Source: Poindextera sp035295705
Lineage (GTDB): Bacteria; Pseudomonadota; Alphaproteobacteria; Caulobacterales; Caulobacteraceae
Length of the DNA: 18,155 bases
NCBI GenBank assembly: GCA_035295705.1
Contig: DATGIN010000008.1
Location: 1 to 18,155 of the forward strand
Direction: 5' to 3'
Of this stretch, positions 7,611 to 14,596 are shown one piece after another. Below the pieces are notes generated by a model that was given only the letters and a program-made list of their open reading frames with translations, searched no databases and was not told where the DNA came from. The translations under genes and the position numbers were made by a program. Within the stretch, counting starts at the first letter, position 1. Each line of letters starts with the position of its first letter.

Positions 7611-7629
7611 CCAATTGAGCTACGGGCCC
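7553..7629 (-). tRNA. tRNA with CAU anticodon, probably tRNA-Ile2 (lysidine-modified); elongator Met possible
   Basis: A complete 77-base cloverleaf on the minus strand including encoded CCA (7555-7553). The acceptor GGGCCCG pairs with CGGGCCT, giving a G1-U72 wobble. The D stem is GCTC/GAGC, and the anticodon stem GGCCG/CGGTC encloses loop CTCATAA with CAT at 7595-7593. The variable loop is five bases and the T stem GCTGG/CCAGC encloses TTCGAGT. The T arm and the variable loop resemble tRNA-Ile2 of E. coli more than its elongator tRNA-Met. The initiator is excluded because its three consecutive G-C pairs in the anticodon stem are absent. If it is Ile2, TilS would modify C34 to lysidine so that AUA is read. 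Confidence 0.93.
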
Positions 7630-7757
7630 TTCGCGCCGCCTTCGGGCGAGCGCGGGTTACCATGCGCTGTCAGCGGCTTAAAGCCTGGGTTCAGCTTGAG
7701 CATTGCATGACGCGAGCGCCATTCTCTGGCGTCGGAAGAGGGCGATGGAGCGCTGAC

Positions 7758-8480
7758 ATGAAATCGATCCTGATTGCGGGCCTCGCGCTCGCCAGCCTTG
7801 CGGCTGCGGCCCCCGCCGGCGCGCAAGCTGCGTCCGGCGGCCAGACGATGTTCGACGCGACCACGCTGACCCTGTCGGCGGATGGGCAGACGAAGATCGT
7901 CCCTGACCGGGCCACGATCACGCTTGGCGTGCAGGTGACCGACCCGACCGCCCAGGCGGCCATTCGCGACAACGCCGAGCAGATGGCGCACGTCATGACC
8001 GCGCTGCGCACCGCGGGCGTCCCCGACAAGGACGTGCAGACGTCGAACATCAGCCTGGCGGCGCAATACACCTACGTGCAGAACGAGCCGCCCAAGGCCA
8101 CGGGCTACGAGGCGTCGAACGAGGTGACGATCACCGTCGAGGATCTCGCCAAGCTAGGGCCGATCATCGATGCGGTGGCCGCGAGCGGCGCCAACCAGGT
8201 GAACGGCGTCAGCTTCGGGCTCAGGGACCCGACGGCGGCCGAAAACGCCGCGCGCCTGGACGCGGTCAGGGCGTTGCAGGCGAGGGCCGACCTCTACGCC
8301 CAGGCCACCGGCTACCACGTCGCCCGGCTGGTGAACCTCAGCGAAGGCGAGGCGCCGAGCGCCCCGATCCGGCCGATGATGTTCGCCGCCAGGGCCGCGC
8401 AGGCGACGCCAACGCCCGTCTCGCCGGGCGAGCTCACCGTCGATGTCATCGTCAACGCGACGTTCGAGCTGGCGCGCTAG
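7758..8480 (+). CDS. Periplasmic SIMPL-domain (DUF541) protein
   Basis: Exported protein of 240 residues. The ATG at 7758 has GGAG 7 bases upstream and begins a clean signal peptide, MKSILIAGLALASLAAAAPA, with a likely cut after GAQA near residue 24; upstream ATGs in frame would bury this signal. The mature part fits the SIMPL family: the first strand LTLSADGQTKIVPDRATITL, the central VQTSNISLAAQYTYVQN segment with the substitution phrase TGYEASNEVTITVEDL, NGVSFGLRDPTAAENAARLDAV, and the final strand ELTVDVIVNATFELA. Members such as E. coli YggE reduce oxidative stress by an unknown mechanism and often oligomerise. The gene is convergent with the beta-lactamase-like gene, and both stop codons share CTAG at 8477-8480. 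Confidence 0.88.
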   Translation: MKSILIAGLALASLAAAAPAGAQAASGGQTMFDATTLTLSADGQTKIVPDRATITLGVQVTDPTAQAAIRDNAEQMAHVMTALRTAGVPDKDVQTSNISLAAQYTYVQNEPPKATGYEASNEVTITVEDLAKLGPIIDAVAASGANQVNGVSFGLRDPTAAENAARLDAVRALQARADLYAQATGYHVARLVNLSEGEAPSAPIRPMMFAARAAQATPTPVSPGELTVDVIVNATFELAR

Positions 8481-9310
8481 TCAGAGGGCCACAGGCCCGC
8501 GTCCGACATGGCGTCCTTGAATCCGCTCTCGACCTCCTCGCCAGGCGGGGCGGTCGGGCCTTCGATCGAGGCGGCGAAGACGATGTCGCGTTTGGGCGTG
8601 GTCAGGCGCCCGACCCACCAGCCGACCCGCCGCGAGCCGTCGGCCTGGCTGGGGCAGCTGCCGGTCTGGCCGCTCATGGTCGCGCCCGCGCGCGTATCCG
8701 ACGAGAAGAGGCCCTCGACCGTGGAGGCGGCGTCGTGGCCGAGGGGGAAGCGGCCCGCGTAGAGCCGCTCGAGGAACGTCGCCTGCTCGCGCGTCGACAG
8801 CGCCAGCTTGCCGCCGTTCTGCGGCCCCATCCAGAACGCGCCCGTCGCGCCGCCGAGGTTCTGGTTCCCGTAGCCCATCTGGGCGAGGGCCTTGGCAAAG
8901 CTGTCCCGCCCGATCTCGCCCGCGAGCTTTTGGAACCACCAGGCGATCTCGTACTTCCAGGCCTTGGCGAGGTCGGCGTTCGTCTGCCAGGCGGTCACCG
9001 GCTGTGGCGAGCCGTCCCACTTGAACACCGTTGTCGGGGTGACGATCCCGCGGTCGAGGCCGAGCACTCCGGTCACGACATTGAAGGTCTCGCAGGGTGG
9101 CAGACGGTACTTGCACACCTGATCGGTGTTGTACTGGTAGACGGTTCCGCCGGTCTTGGCGTCGAGCAGCACGACGCACGTGCCGACCCCGCCCATGCCG
9201 CGGTCGATCGCCGACTCCAGCGCGTCCGAGTTCGAGAGCGGCTTGGCCTTGGGCCCACAGCCCGCCAGCGCCAGGCTGAAGGCGACGGCGATGGGGAGCA
9301 GGCGTGGCAT
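8477..9310 (-). CDS. Lipoprotein with class D beta-lactamase/penicillin-binding fold lacking catalytic residues
   Basis: Product of 277 residues with a lipoprotein signal (MPRLLPIAVAFSLALAGC; lipid Cys18). The body aligns by eye with OXA-type class D enzymes: KTGG near residue 52, FKWDG (96-100), the WWFQKLAGEIG helix, GYGNQNLGG with the YGN motif intact (147-149), FW at 159-160 and SGQTGS before VGWWVGRL. The catalytic residues are changed. PASTFK becomes PCETFN, so the acylated serine is Glu74 and the carbamylated lysine is Asn77. The SxV helix is EIA with Glu121, and KTG becomes QTG with Gln215. The protein should therefore not hydrolyse or be acylated by penicillins in the usual way. A binding, sensing or scaffold role in the cell envelope is possible. 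The frame is intact with normal codon use, so it is not a decayed gene. Confidence 0.75.
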   Translation of the reverse strand: MPRLLPIAVAFSLALAGCGPKAKPLSNSDALESAIDRGMGGVGTCVVLLDAKTGGTVYQYNTDQVCKYRLPPCETFNVVTGVLGLDRGIVTPTTVFKWDGSPQPVTAWQTNADLAKAWKYEIAWWFQKLAGEIGRDSFAKALAQMGYGNQNLGGATGAFWMGPQNGGKLALSTREQATFLERLYAGRFPLGHDAASTVEGLFSSDTRAGATMSGQTGSCPSQADGSRRVGWWVGRLTTPKRDIVFAASIEGPTAPPGEEVESGFKDAMSDAGLWPSD

Positions 9311-9406
9311 CACCACCGGGTTTTCATCCCGTTGCCGCCGTTGGGCAAGGCCAGCCTGGAAACGCCCGCCGCCTTCGGCGCAAGATTGCAGCCGGAGGGC
9401 ACGCTC

Positions 9407-10138
9407 ATGCACCCGGAACACGCGCGCCTGCTTGCCGAGGTCCAGCGGCTGGGCGACCCGCAGCCGCCCGGCGCCACGGGCCAGAACGACTCCTACGGCG
9501 GCAGCGGGCGGCCGTACTACCTCGTCTCGCTTCCCGACCGGCGCGCGCTGGCGAAGCGCCTGGCTGCGGCCCACAAGCGCGCGCCCGCCGCCGACCTGAT
9601 GGCCGTGGTTGAGAGCCTCTTCGACGGCGTGTCGCACGAGGAGAAGACGCTGGCCGCGATCGTCCTGCGATACAGCGAGCCGGCGAGGCGGGCGGTGGCG
9701 CCCGCCGACGTCGACCGCTGGCTCGGCAAGCTCAATGGCTGGGCGGAGGTGGACTGCCTCTGCCAGAACCTCTTCACCGCCGCCGACTTCGCCCGCGACT
9801 GGCCGGCCTGGAAGCGCCTGATCGAACGGCTCTCGAAGAGCGACGACATCAACAAGCGGCGGGCCTCGCTCGTGCTCTTGGTCGGCCCGGTCCACTACGT
9901 GGACGATGAGCGTTTCAGCGACCTGGCGTTTGAGATCATCGAGCGCGTGAAAGGCGAGCGGGCGATCCTGATCACCAAGGCCGTCTCCTGGCTGCTGCGC
10001 TCGCTCAGCGATCGCCACAGAGACCAGGTCGCCGCCTATCTGGAGGCGAACGCGGCCACTCTGCCGGCCATCGCCGTGCGCGAGACCCGCGTAAAGCTGG
10101 CGACGGGGACGAAGTCGGGCAAGTCTAAGAGAACCTGA
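9407..10138 (+). CDS. alkD: DNA alkylation repair protein, AlkD-type HEAT-repeat DNA glycosylase
   Basis: Removes N3- and N7-alkylated purines from DNA by base excision in the cytoplasm. It has 243 residues, close to the about 235 of Bacillus cereus AlkD, and is built of helical HEAT-like repeats. The functional residues of that enzyme have counterparts here: Trp112 and Asp116 in NGWAEVDCLC (matching Trp109 and catalytic Asp113), Arg152 in NKRRASLVL (Arg148), and Trp195 in KAVSWLLRS (Trp187). The start at 9407 has GGAGGG 7 bases upstream, and the long frame upstream of it is a shadow of the opposite gene. It is divergent from the beta-lactamase-like gene (96-base gap) and convergent with the TPR gene (6-base gap). 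Confidence 0.88.
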   Translation: MHPEHARLLAEVQRLGDPQPPGATGQNDSYGGSGRPYYLVSLPDRRALAKRLAAAHKRAPAADLMAVVESLFDGVSHEEKTLAAIVLRYSEPARRAVAPADVDRWLGKLNGWAEVDCLCQNLFTAADFARDWPAWKRLIERLSKSDDINKRRASLVLLVGPVHYVDDERFSDLAFEIIERVKGERAILITKAVSWLLRSLSDRHRDQVAAYLEANAATLPAIAVRETRVKLATGTKSGKSKRT

Positions 10139-10144
10139 GCGGTC

Positions 10145-11071
10145 CTACTCCGCTTCGCCCTCGGCCAGGCGCTTGATGCGGGCGAGGCGCTCCGGGTCGT
10201 GGCCGATCTCGCCGTTCGCGGAGAGGAGCGCGTGGGCGCGGGCGAAGTAGGTGCGGGCGATGCTCCGGTGCTTCCAGGCGTCGTCGCCGGGCCAGGCGAG
10301 GTGGATTTCGCCAAGCTCCTCCTCGACGAAGCCCGCGCTCTTCCGGCCGGAGGCGGCATACTCACGCTCGAGCGCTTCCTGCGCGGCCAGCGCCGCTTCG
10401 AGCTTTCCCTGCAGGCGAAGCGTCCAGCCGATCATCCAGCGCGCGATCGGCGCGCGAGCGGGATCGTCCTCCTCCCACGCGGCGAGCGAGGCCTCGAACG
10501 CATCCATCGCCCGGTCCAGCTCGCCGAGCTCGTGGAAGTCCATGCCGGTGTTGTTCCACAGCGAGCCGCGCCATCGCCGCGCACGCGGATCGCTGGCGGC
10601 CGCGGCGCGCTCGAGCGCGTCCATGTTCATGTGGATGCGCTTGGCGGGCGAAGCCTCGACCAGCGCCAGCATGTGCAGGGCGTCGATCTCGAGCGCTTCC
10701 TCGCCGGCCTTCTCGGCCGCTCGCGCGGCGCGCTCGAAATACTCCGCGCCGCCATTCGGATTGCCGCTCGATCGCAGCACGCGCCCCATCTCCAGGTCGT
10801 GGCGGATCGCCGCTCGCGTCTCGCCCGGCTCCAGCCGCTCGTGCATGGTCTCCAGCGTCAGGATCGCGTGCGCAAAGCGGCCCTGCAGGCCCTGGGCGCG
10901 GGCCAGCTGGGTGTCGAGCTCCATCAGCTTGGCGTGATCGCGCTTGGCGCCCAGGTGTTCGCGCAGCGCCAAGAACTTTGCTTCCGACCCGGCCGGGTCC
11001 GAGAAGTCCCACAGGCTGTCGATATCGGTGTCGGCCGGGTGGGGCGGCGCGGGGGTCGGCTGGTCGGTCAC
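10145..11071 (-). CDS. Tetratricopeptide-repeat (TPR) protein of unknown role
   Basis: Cytoplasmic helical-repeat protein of 308 residues with no signal peptide or membrane segment. Repeated helix pairs with the TPR small-large pattern are visible, for example GGAEYFERAARAAEKAGEEA, WNNTGMDFHELGELDRAMDA and ARTYFARAHALL near the C-terminus. The preferred start is a GTG at 11071, with GGAGA about 11 bases upstream and a first segment that is Pro-rich (TDQPTPAPPHPADTD). The frame stays open far upstream, but that extension is antisense to the neighbouring oxygenase and has no conserved look. TPR proteins usually bind partner proteins; none is indicated by the neighbourhood. It is divergent from the oxygenase gene (129-base gap). 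Confidence 0.75.
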   Translation of the reverse strand: MTDQPTPAPPHPADTDIDSLWDFSDPAGSEAKFLALREHLGAKRDHAKLMELDTQLARAQGLQGRFAHAILTLETMHERLEPGETRAAIRHDLEMGRVLRSSGNPNGGAEYFERAARAAEKAGEEALEIDALHMLALVEASPAKRIHMNMDALERAAAASDPRARRWRGSLWNNTGMDFHELGELDRAMDAFEASLAAWEEDDPARAPIARWMIGWTLRLQGKLEAALAAQEALEREYAASGRKSAGFVEEELGEIHLAWPGDDAWKHRSIARTYFARAHALLSANGEIGHDPERLARIKRLAEGEAE

Positions 11072-11159
11072 GGTCTTGGCGTCTCCGTCTGGTCCCCTCT
11101 CATCGTGCGCAAAAGCAGCATCGGCACAGCGCGACAAGCGGGAAAGCGCCGCCCGCGGT

Positions 11160-11190
11160 TTGACAGCACGGCGGCGCGGACGGCTTAAGC
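11160..11190 (+). promoter_or_regulatory. Predicted sigma-70 promoter of the 2OG-Fe(II) oxygenase gene
   Basis: TTGACA at 11160-11165, a 17-base spacer, then GCTTAAGC at 11183-11190, which is close to the Caulobacter housekeeping -10 consensus GCTANAWC. Transcription should begin near 11195, leaving at most about six bases before the ATG at 11201. No Shine-Dalgarno sequence precedes that ATG, which fits leaderless translation. Confidence 0.6.
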
Positions 11191-11200
11191 TCGCGCGCGC

Positions 11201-11821
11201 ATGCCGGTCCGTCCGCTCTTCGTAACGCAGCTCTACGAGGCCGACCTCGCCGAGGAGCCGGGATTCGCCGCCTTCAACGCCGAGCTCGCCCAGGGCTGCG
11301 CGATGCTGGCGCGCGAGGACGACGCCGGCCGGGCCTGGTCGAAGGCGCACGGCTTCAAGGGCTACACCTCGTACGCCTCGCTCGACGACCTGCCGACGCG
11401 CGCGAGCGCGTTCGGCGCGCTCAAACGCAAGCTCGATCGCCACGCCGCCGCGTTCGCCGACGCGCTGGCGTTCGATCTCGGCCGCGGCCGGCTCAAGCTG
11501 GACAGCCTGTGGGTGAACGTGCTCGCGCCGGGCGGCGCCCACTCCGGCCACATCCATACGCACAGCGTCCTTTCCGGAACGCTCTACGTCGCGATGCCGA
11601 AGGGTTCGGGCGGTTTGCGGCTGGAAGACCCGCGCCTGCCGCTGATGATGGCGGCGCCGCCGCGCGTCGCCGGCGCCAGCGAACCCATGCGGACGTTTGT
11701 CGAGATCGATCCGCGCGAAGGGATGCTCCTGATGTGGGAAAGCTGGCTGCGCCACGAGGCGCTGCCGAACGCGGCGCGGCGCGAGCGGGTGTCGATCAGC
11801 TTCAATTACGCCTGGCGCTGA
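11201..11821 (+). CDS. Putative 2OG-Fe(II) oxygenase (TIGR02466-like family)
   Basis: Product of 206 residues expected to be an iron- and 2-oxoglutarate-dependent oxygenase of unknown substrate. The jelly-roll signature is visible: LDSLWVNVLAPGGAHSGHIH followed by THSVLSGTLYVAMP, with candidate iron-binding His117, His119 and His121; GGLRLEDPR at 138-145; then the distal histidine His185 in WLRHEALPN and the 2-oxoglutarate arginine, likely Arg196, in RRERVSISFNYAW. The H-x-H-T-H-S arrangement in place of the usual HxD is the family form (HxHPNSxLSG). The ATG has no ribosome site and lies just after a good promoter. It is divergent from the TPR gene, and the YbhB-type gene follows after 64 bases on the same strand. 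Confidence 0.78.
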   Translation: MPVRPLFVTQLYEADLAEEPGFAAFNAELAQGCAMLAREDDAGRAWSKAHGFKGYTSYASLDDLPTRASAFGALKRKLDRHAAAFADALAFDLGRGRLKLDSLWVNVLAPGGAHSGHIHTHSVLSGTLYVAMPKGSGGLRLEDPRLPLMMAAPPRVAGASEPMRTFVEIDPREGMLLMWESWLRHEALPNAARRERVSISFNYAWR

Positions 11822-11885
11822 AACCGGCGCCCCCGTTCCTCGGTTACCGCTCAGAGAGGCTGCCTTCTGACCAGGAGGGCCCAGC

Positions 11886-12447
11886 ATGGCCGAGCCACGA
11901 CATCGCCCAGACCACTCGCCCGAAGCGTTGACGCTAGGGCGCATAGAGCCGCGCGCGCCGGGAGTCGGGATCGAGGTGCTCTCCGACGCCCTCGGCGCGG
12001 ACGGCGCCATCGATCTGCGACACTCGGCCTATGGCGACAACCTATCGCCGCCCCTGCGCTGGACGCCGGTCGAGGGCGCCGGCGCCTACGCCATCGTGGT
12101 CGAGGATCCGGACGCGCCGATGGAGCATCCCTTCGTGCACTGGACCATCTGGAACATCCCGGGCGAGGCGACGGCGATTCAAGAAGGGGTCTCGATGGGC
12201 GCCGAGCTCACGACGCAGCAGGGCGCCCGCCAGGGCCGCAACGACAACGGCTCGACCGGCTACTTCGGGCCGCGGCCGCCCCGCCGGCCACGGCGTGCAT
12301 CGCTACCATTTCCAGATCTTCGCTCTCGATGCGCCGCTGGAGCTGCATGCCGGCGCCGATCTTCGCACGCTGACCGACGCGATGAAGGGGCGCACGCTGG
12401 CCGACGGCGAGCTGGTGGGAACCTTCGAGGCGCCCGCCCGGCACTAG
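11886..12447 (+). pseudogene. YbhB/YbcL-type PEBP (Raf-kinase-inhibitor-like) gene with a +1 frameshift
   Basis: Phosphatidylethanolamine-binding-protein family member. The ATG at 11886 has AGGAGGG at 11873-11879, a strong ribosome site. The frame reads the expected SPPLRWTPVEGAGAYAIVVE, EDPDAPMEHPFVHWTIWNIP and GSTGYFGPRPP up to residue 132. The conserved continuation AGHGVHRYHFQIFALDAPLE lies in the next frame and runs to the stop at 12447. Removing one C from the run CCCC at 12279-12282 restores a 186-residue protein of normal length. As written, the first frame continues to 12497 with an unrelated Arg-rich tail (203 residues). Either the gene is recently broken or the extra C is a sequencing error. 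No other damage is visible, which favours an error or a very young mutation. The function of bacterial YbhB-type proteins is not established. Confidence 0.8.
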
Positions 12448-12522
12448 CGCAACAACCTCGCCGATATTCCGCGCTCGAAATCCCGGCTATCAACTAGCCG
12501 GAGCTTTCGAGGAGCGGATCCC

Positions 12523-13773
12523 ATGGACGACGGCGCGGTGAATGTGAGCGGGCTGGACCGCGAGACCCTGGCGAAGATCGGCCCGGCGATGCAGGGCGTC
12601 ATCGACCAGGGGCTCTTGTCAGGCGTCGTCACGCTGGTCTGGCGCAACGGCCAGATCGCCCAGGTCACGGCCAACGGCCAGCGCAACCGCGAGATCGGAA
12701 CGCCGATGGAGCGGGACACCATCTTCCGCATCGCTTCGATGACCAAGCCGGTGACCTCGGTGGCGGCACTGATGCTGATGGAGGAGGGCAAGCTCGCGCT
12801 GGACGATGCGATCACCAAGTGGCTGCCCGAGTTCGCCGACATGCAGGTCCTGAAGGACCCGCAAGGCCCGGTCGAGGACACCTATCCCTCCCCGCGCGAC
12901 ATCACCGTCGAGGATCTGTTCACGCACCGCGCCGGCCTCGCCTACGGCTTCACCTCCATCGGCCCGATCGCCTACGCGCACCAGAAGGCGCTGGGCGACG
13001 TCCTGAACATGGACACCGGGCCCGACGCGTGGATGAAGGCGCTGGGCTCGCTGCCGCTGACCTATCCGCCTGGCGAGCGGTTCCACTACAGCCATGCGAC
13101 CGATGTGCTTGGCTTCCTCGTCGGCCGCATCGAGGGCAAGCCGTTCCGCGATGTGCTGTTCGAGCGCATCTTCGACCCGCTCGGCATGGTCGACACGGAC
13201 TTCTGGATTCCGCCGGAGAAGCAGGCCCGCGCCGCCGTCGTCTACAAGCTGAAGGAAGCGAACGACCTCGAGCCGGTCCCGTTCCGCGCCTATTCCCAGC
13301 CGCCCGCCTTCACCGGCGGCGGCGGCGGCCTGCTGTCGACCGCCGACGACTACCTGAAGTTCTCGCGCATGCTGCTGGGCAAGGGCGAGGTGGATGGCGT
13401 CAGGCTGCTCAAGCCGGAAACCGTCGACCTGATGACGACCAATCGGCTGACGGCCGAACAGCGGGCGATCCCGTTCATGGGCATCCCGTTCTGGGCGGGC
13501 CAGGGGTTCGGGCTCGGCCTTTCCATCATCGATGACGTCGAAAAGCAGGCCTGGATGGGCGCCGGCACGAACGGCGCGTTCAGCTGGCCGGGCGCGTTCG
13601 GCACCTGGTGGCGGGCCGACCCGGCCGAGAACCTGATCATGATCTACCTGATCCAGAACTCGATGGAGCTGGGGCCAGAAGCCGCCTCGCAGCTCGCCAC
13701 CGGCCAGCGCATGGCCGCGCAGATGGCGCTGCCGACCTTCCAGAACCTGGTCTACGCGGCGGCCGGCCGCTAG
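12523..13773 (+). CDS. Serine hydrolase of the class C beta-lactamase/EstB esterase family
   Basis: Product of 416 residues with no signal peptide, so probably cytoplasmic and more likely an esterase or transesterase than a periplasmic beta-lactamase. The nucleophile motif is SMTK (Ser72, Lys75) in FRIASMTKPVTSVAALMLM, and the second motif Tyr189 lies in FHYSHATDVLGFLVGRIEGK where class C enzymes have YxN. Other family landmarks are ITVEDLFTHRAGLAYGF, GGGGGLLSTADDYLKF, and SWPGAFGTWWRADP near residue 355, which replaces the KTG strand. The start has AGGAG 8 bases upstream. It overlaps the convergent GFA-family gene by the four bases CTAG (13770-13773). Substrate unknown. Confidence 0.88.
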   Translation: MDDGAVNVSGLDRETLAKIGPAMQGVIDQGLLSGVVTLVWRNGQIAQVTANGQRNREIGTPMERDTIFRIASMTKPVTSVAALMLMEEGKLALDDAITKWLPEFADMQVLKDPQGPVEDTYPSPRDITVEDLFTHRAGLAYGFTSIGPIAYAHQKALGDVLNMDTGPDAWMKALGSLPLTYPPGERFHYSHATDVLGFLVGRIEGKPFRDVLFERIFDPLGMVDTDFWIPPEKQARAAVVYKLKEANDLEPVPFRAYSQPPAFTGGGGGLLSTADDYLKFSRMLLGKGEVDGVRLLKPETVDLMTTNRLTAEQRAIPFMGIPFWAGQGFGLGLSIIDDVEKQAWMGAGTNGAFSWPGAFGTWWRADPAENLIMIYLIQNSMELGPEAASQLATGQRMAAQMALPTFQNLVYAAAGR

Positions 13774-14174
13774 CCGGGGCGCTTCTCGAAGGCCGGGATC
13801 CCTTCGGGGATCATGTGCCAGGCCTGCTTGTCCATCGTGTACATGGCAAGTTGCGGGCCGCCGAACTGGCTCGGGTCGTCCATCGAGCCGACCTTGACGA
13901 TCGCGGCCGGGAAGCCGGGCGCCTTGGTCACCAGGTGCGTGCCGCATTCCGGGCAGAACTGGCGCGTCACGGGGCGGGCCAGGTCGCCGCGCGTGAACCC
14001 CTTGGCTTGGCCCTTCGTGTAGCTGAACCCGGCCTCCGGCATGGCCAGAAAGAAGTTCGGCGCGCCGCCGGTCAGGTACTGGCATTCGCGGCAGTGGCAC
14101 TGCGCCTTCAGCATCGGGTCGCCCTCGGCGACATAGCGCACCGCCCCGCAATAGCACCCGCCCTCGACCTTCAT
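13770..14174 (-). CDS. GFA-family (glutathione-dependent formaldehyde-activating enzyme/CENP-V fold) zinc protein
   Basis: Product of 134 residues, typical for the family. The zinc-binding cysteines are all present: Cys7 and Cys9 in GGCYCGAVRY, Cys26, Cys28 and Cys31 in QCHCRECQYLTG, and Cys74 and Cys77 in QFCPECGTHLV. The founding member (Gfa of Paracoccus) was described as speeding the condensation of formaldehyde with glutathione, but most homologues are uncharacterised, so the label gives fold and metal site rather than proven activity. The start at 14174 has GGAGGAG 7 bases upstream. The two neighbouring genes are convergent (shared CTAG) and divergent (65-base gap). Confidence 0.9.
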   Translation of the reverse strand: MKVEGGCYCGAVRYVAEGDPMLKAQCHCRECQYLTGGAPNFFLAMPEAGFSYTKGQAKGFTRGDLARPVTRQFCPECGTHLVTKAPGFPAAIVKVGSMDDPSQFGGPQLAMYTMDKQAWHMIPEGIPAFEKRPG

Positions 14175-14239
14175 CGCTTGTCTCCTCCGCAGCGCCGGCG
14201 CAGCGTTAGCACATCACCAAGCTGGATGGAGCGCGGCCC

Positions 14240-14596
14240 ATGGCGTGGACCAAGTCGCCGCAATCGCTGATCGATCTCTTCGCCGAGAGCCTTCCGGACG
14301 ATCCGCGCATCGAGCGGCGCAAGATGTTCGGCTATCCGGCCATCTTCGTGGGCGGCAACATGTGCGCGGGCCTCTTCCAGGATCGGATGTTCGCGCGGCT
14401 TTCCGACAGCGACGCAAACGCCTTGCCGGGCGGCGCGCAGCCCTTCGAGCCGATGCCCGGCCGCCCGATGCGAGGCTACGCGCTGATCCCCGACGACATC
14501 CTGGCCGACGAGGAACGCCTCGCCGCGACGCTCGCGAAGGCCGTCTCGTTCACCGCCGCCCTGCCTCCGAAGGAGAAGGCCAAGAAGCGGACCTAG
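14240..14596 (+). CDS. TfoX/Sxy N-terminal-domain protein
   Basis: Product of 118 residues carrying only the TfoX N-terminal domain. Recognisable are RKMFGYPAIFVGGNMCAGLF (residues 27-46), FARLSDSDANAL, and MRGYALIPDDILADEERL, followed by a basic tail PPKEKAKKRT. Full-length TfoX/Sxy (about 200 residues) controls competence in gammaproteobacteria; the short stand-alone form is widespread in alphaproteobacteria and has no known role, so competence control should not be assumed. A GGAG sits about 9 bases before the ATG. Its stop shares CTAG (14593-14596) with the convergent dienelactone hydrolase gene. Confidence 0.85.
   Translation: MAWTKSPQSLIDLFAESLPDDPRIERRKMFGYPAIFVGGNMCAGLFQDRMFARLSDSDANALPGGAQPFEPMPGRPMRGYALIPDDILADEERLAATLAKAVSFTAALPPKEKAKKRT

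Noticed and set aside
7553..7629. An integration (att) site at the tRNA gene
   Set aside because: No integrase, no repeat of the tRNA 3' end and no foreign-looking block is seen in the window.
12619..14157. Minus-strand open frame of 512 codons across the serine hydrolase and GFA genes
   Set aside because: It is antisense to one clear gene and out of frame with the other, and its composition (Arg, Ala, His, Gly) is typical of GC shadows.
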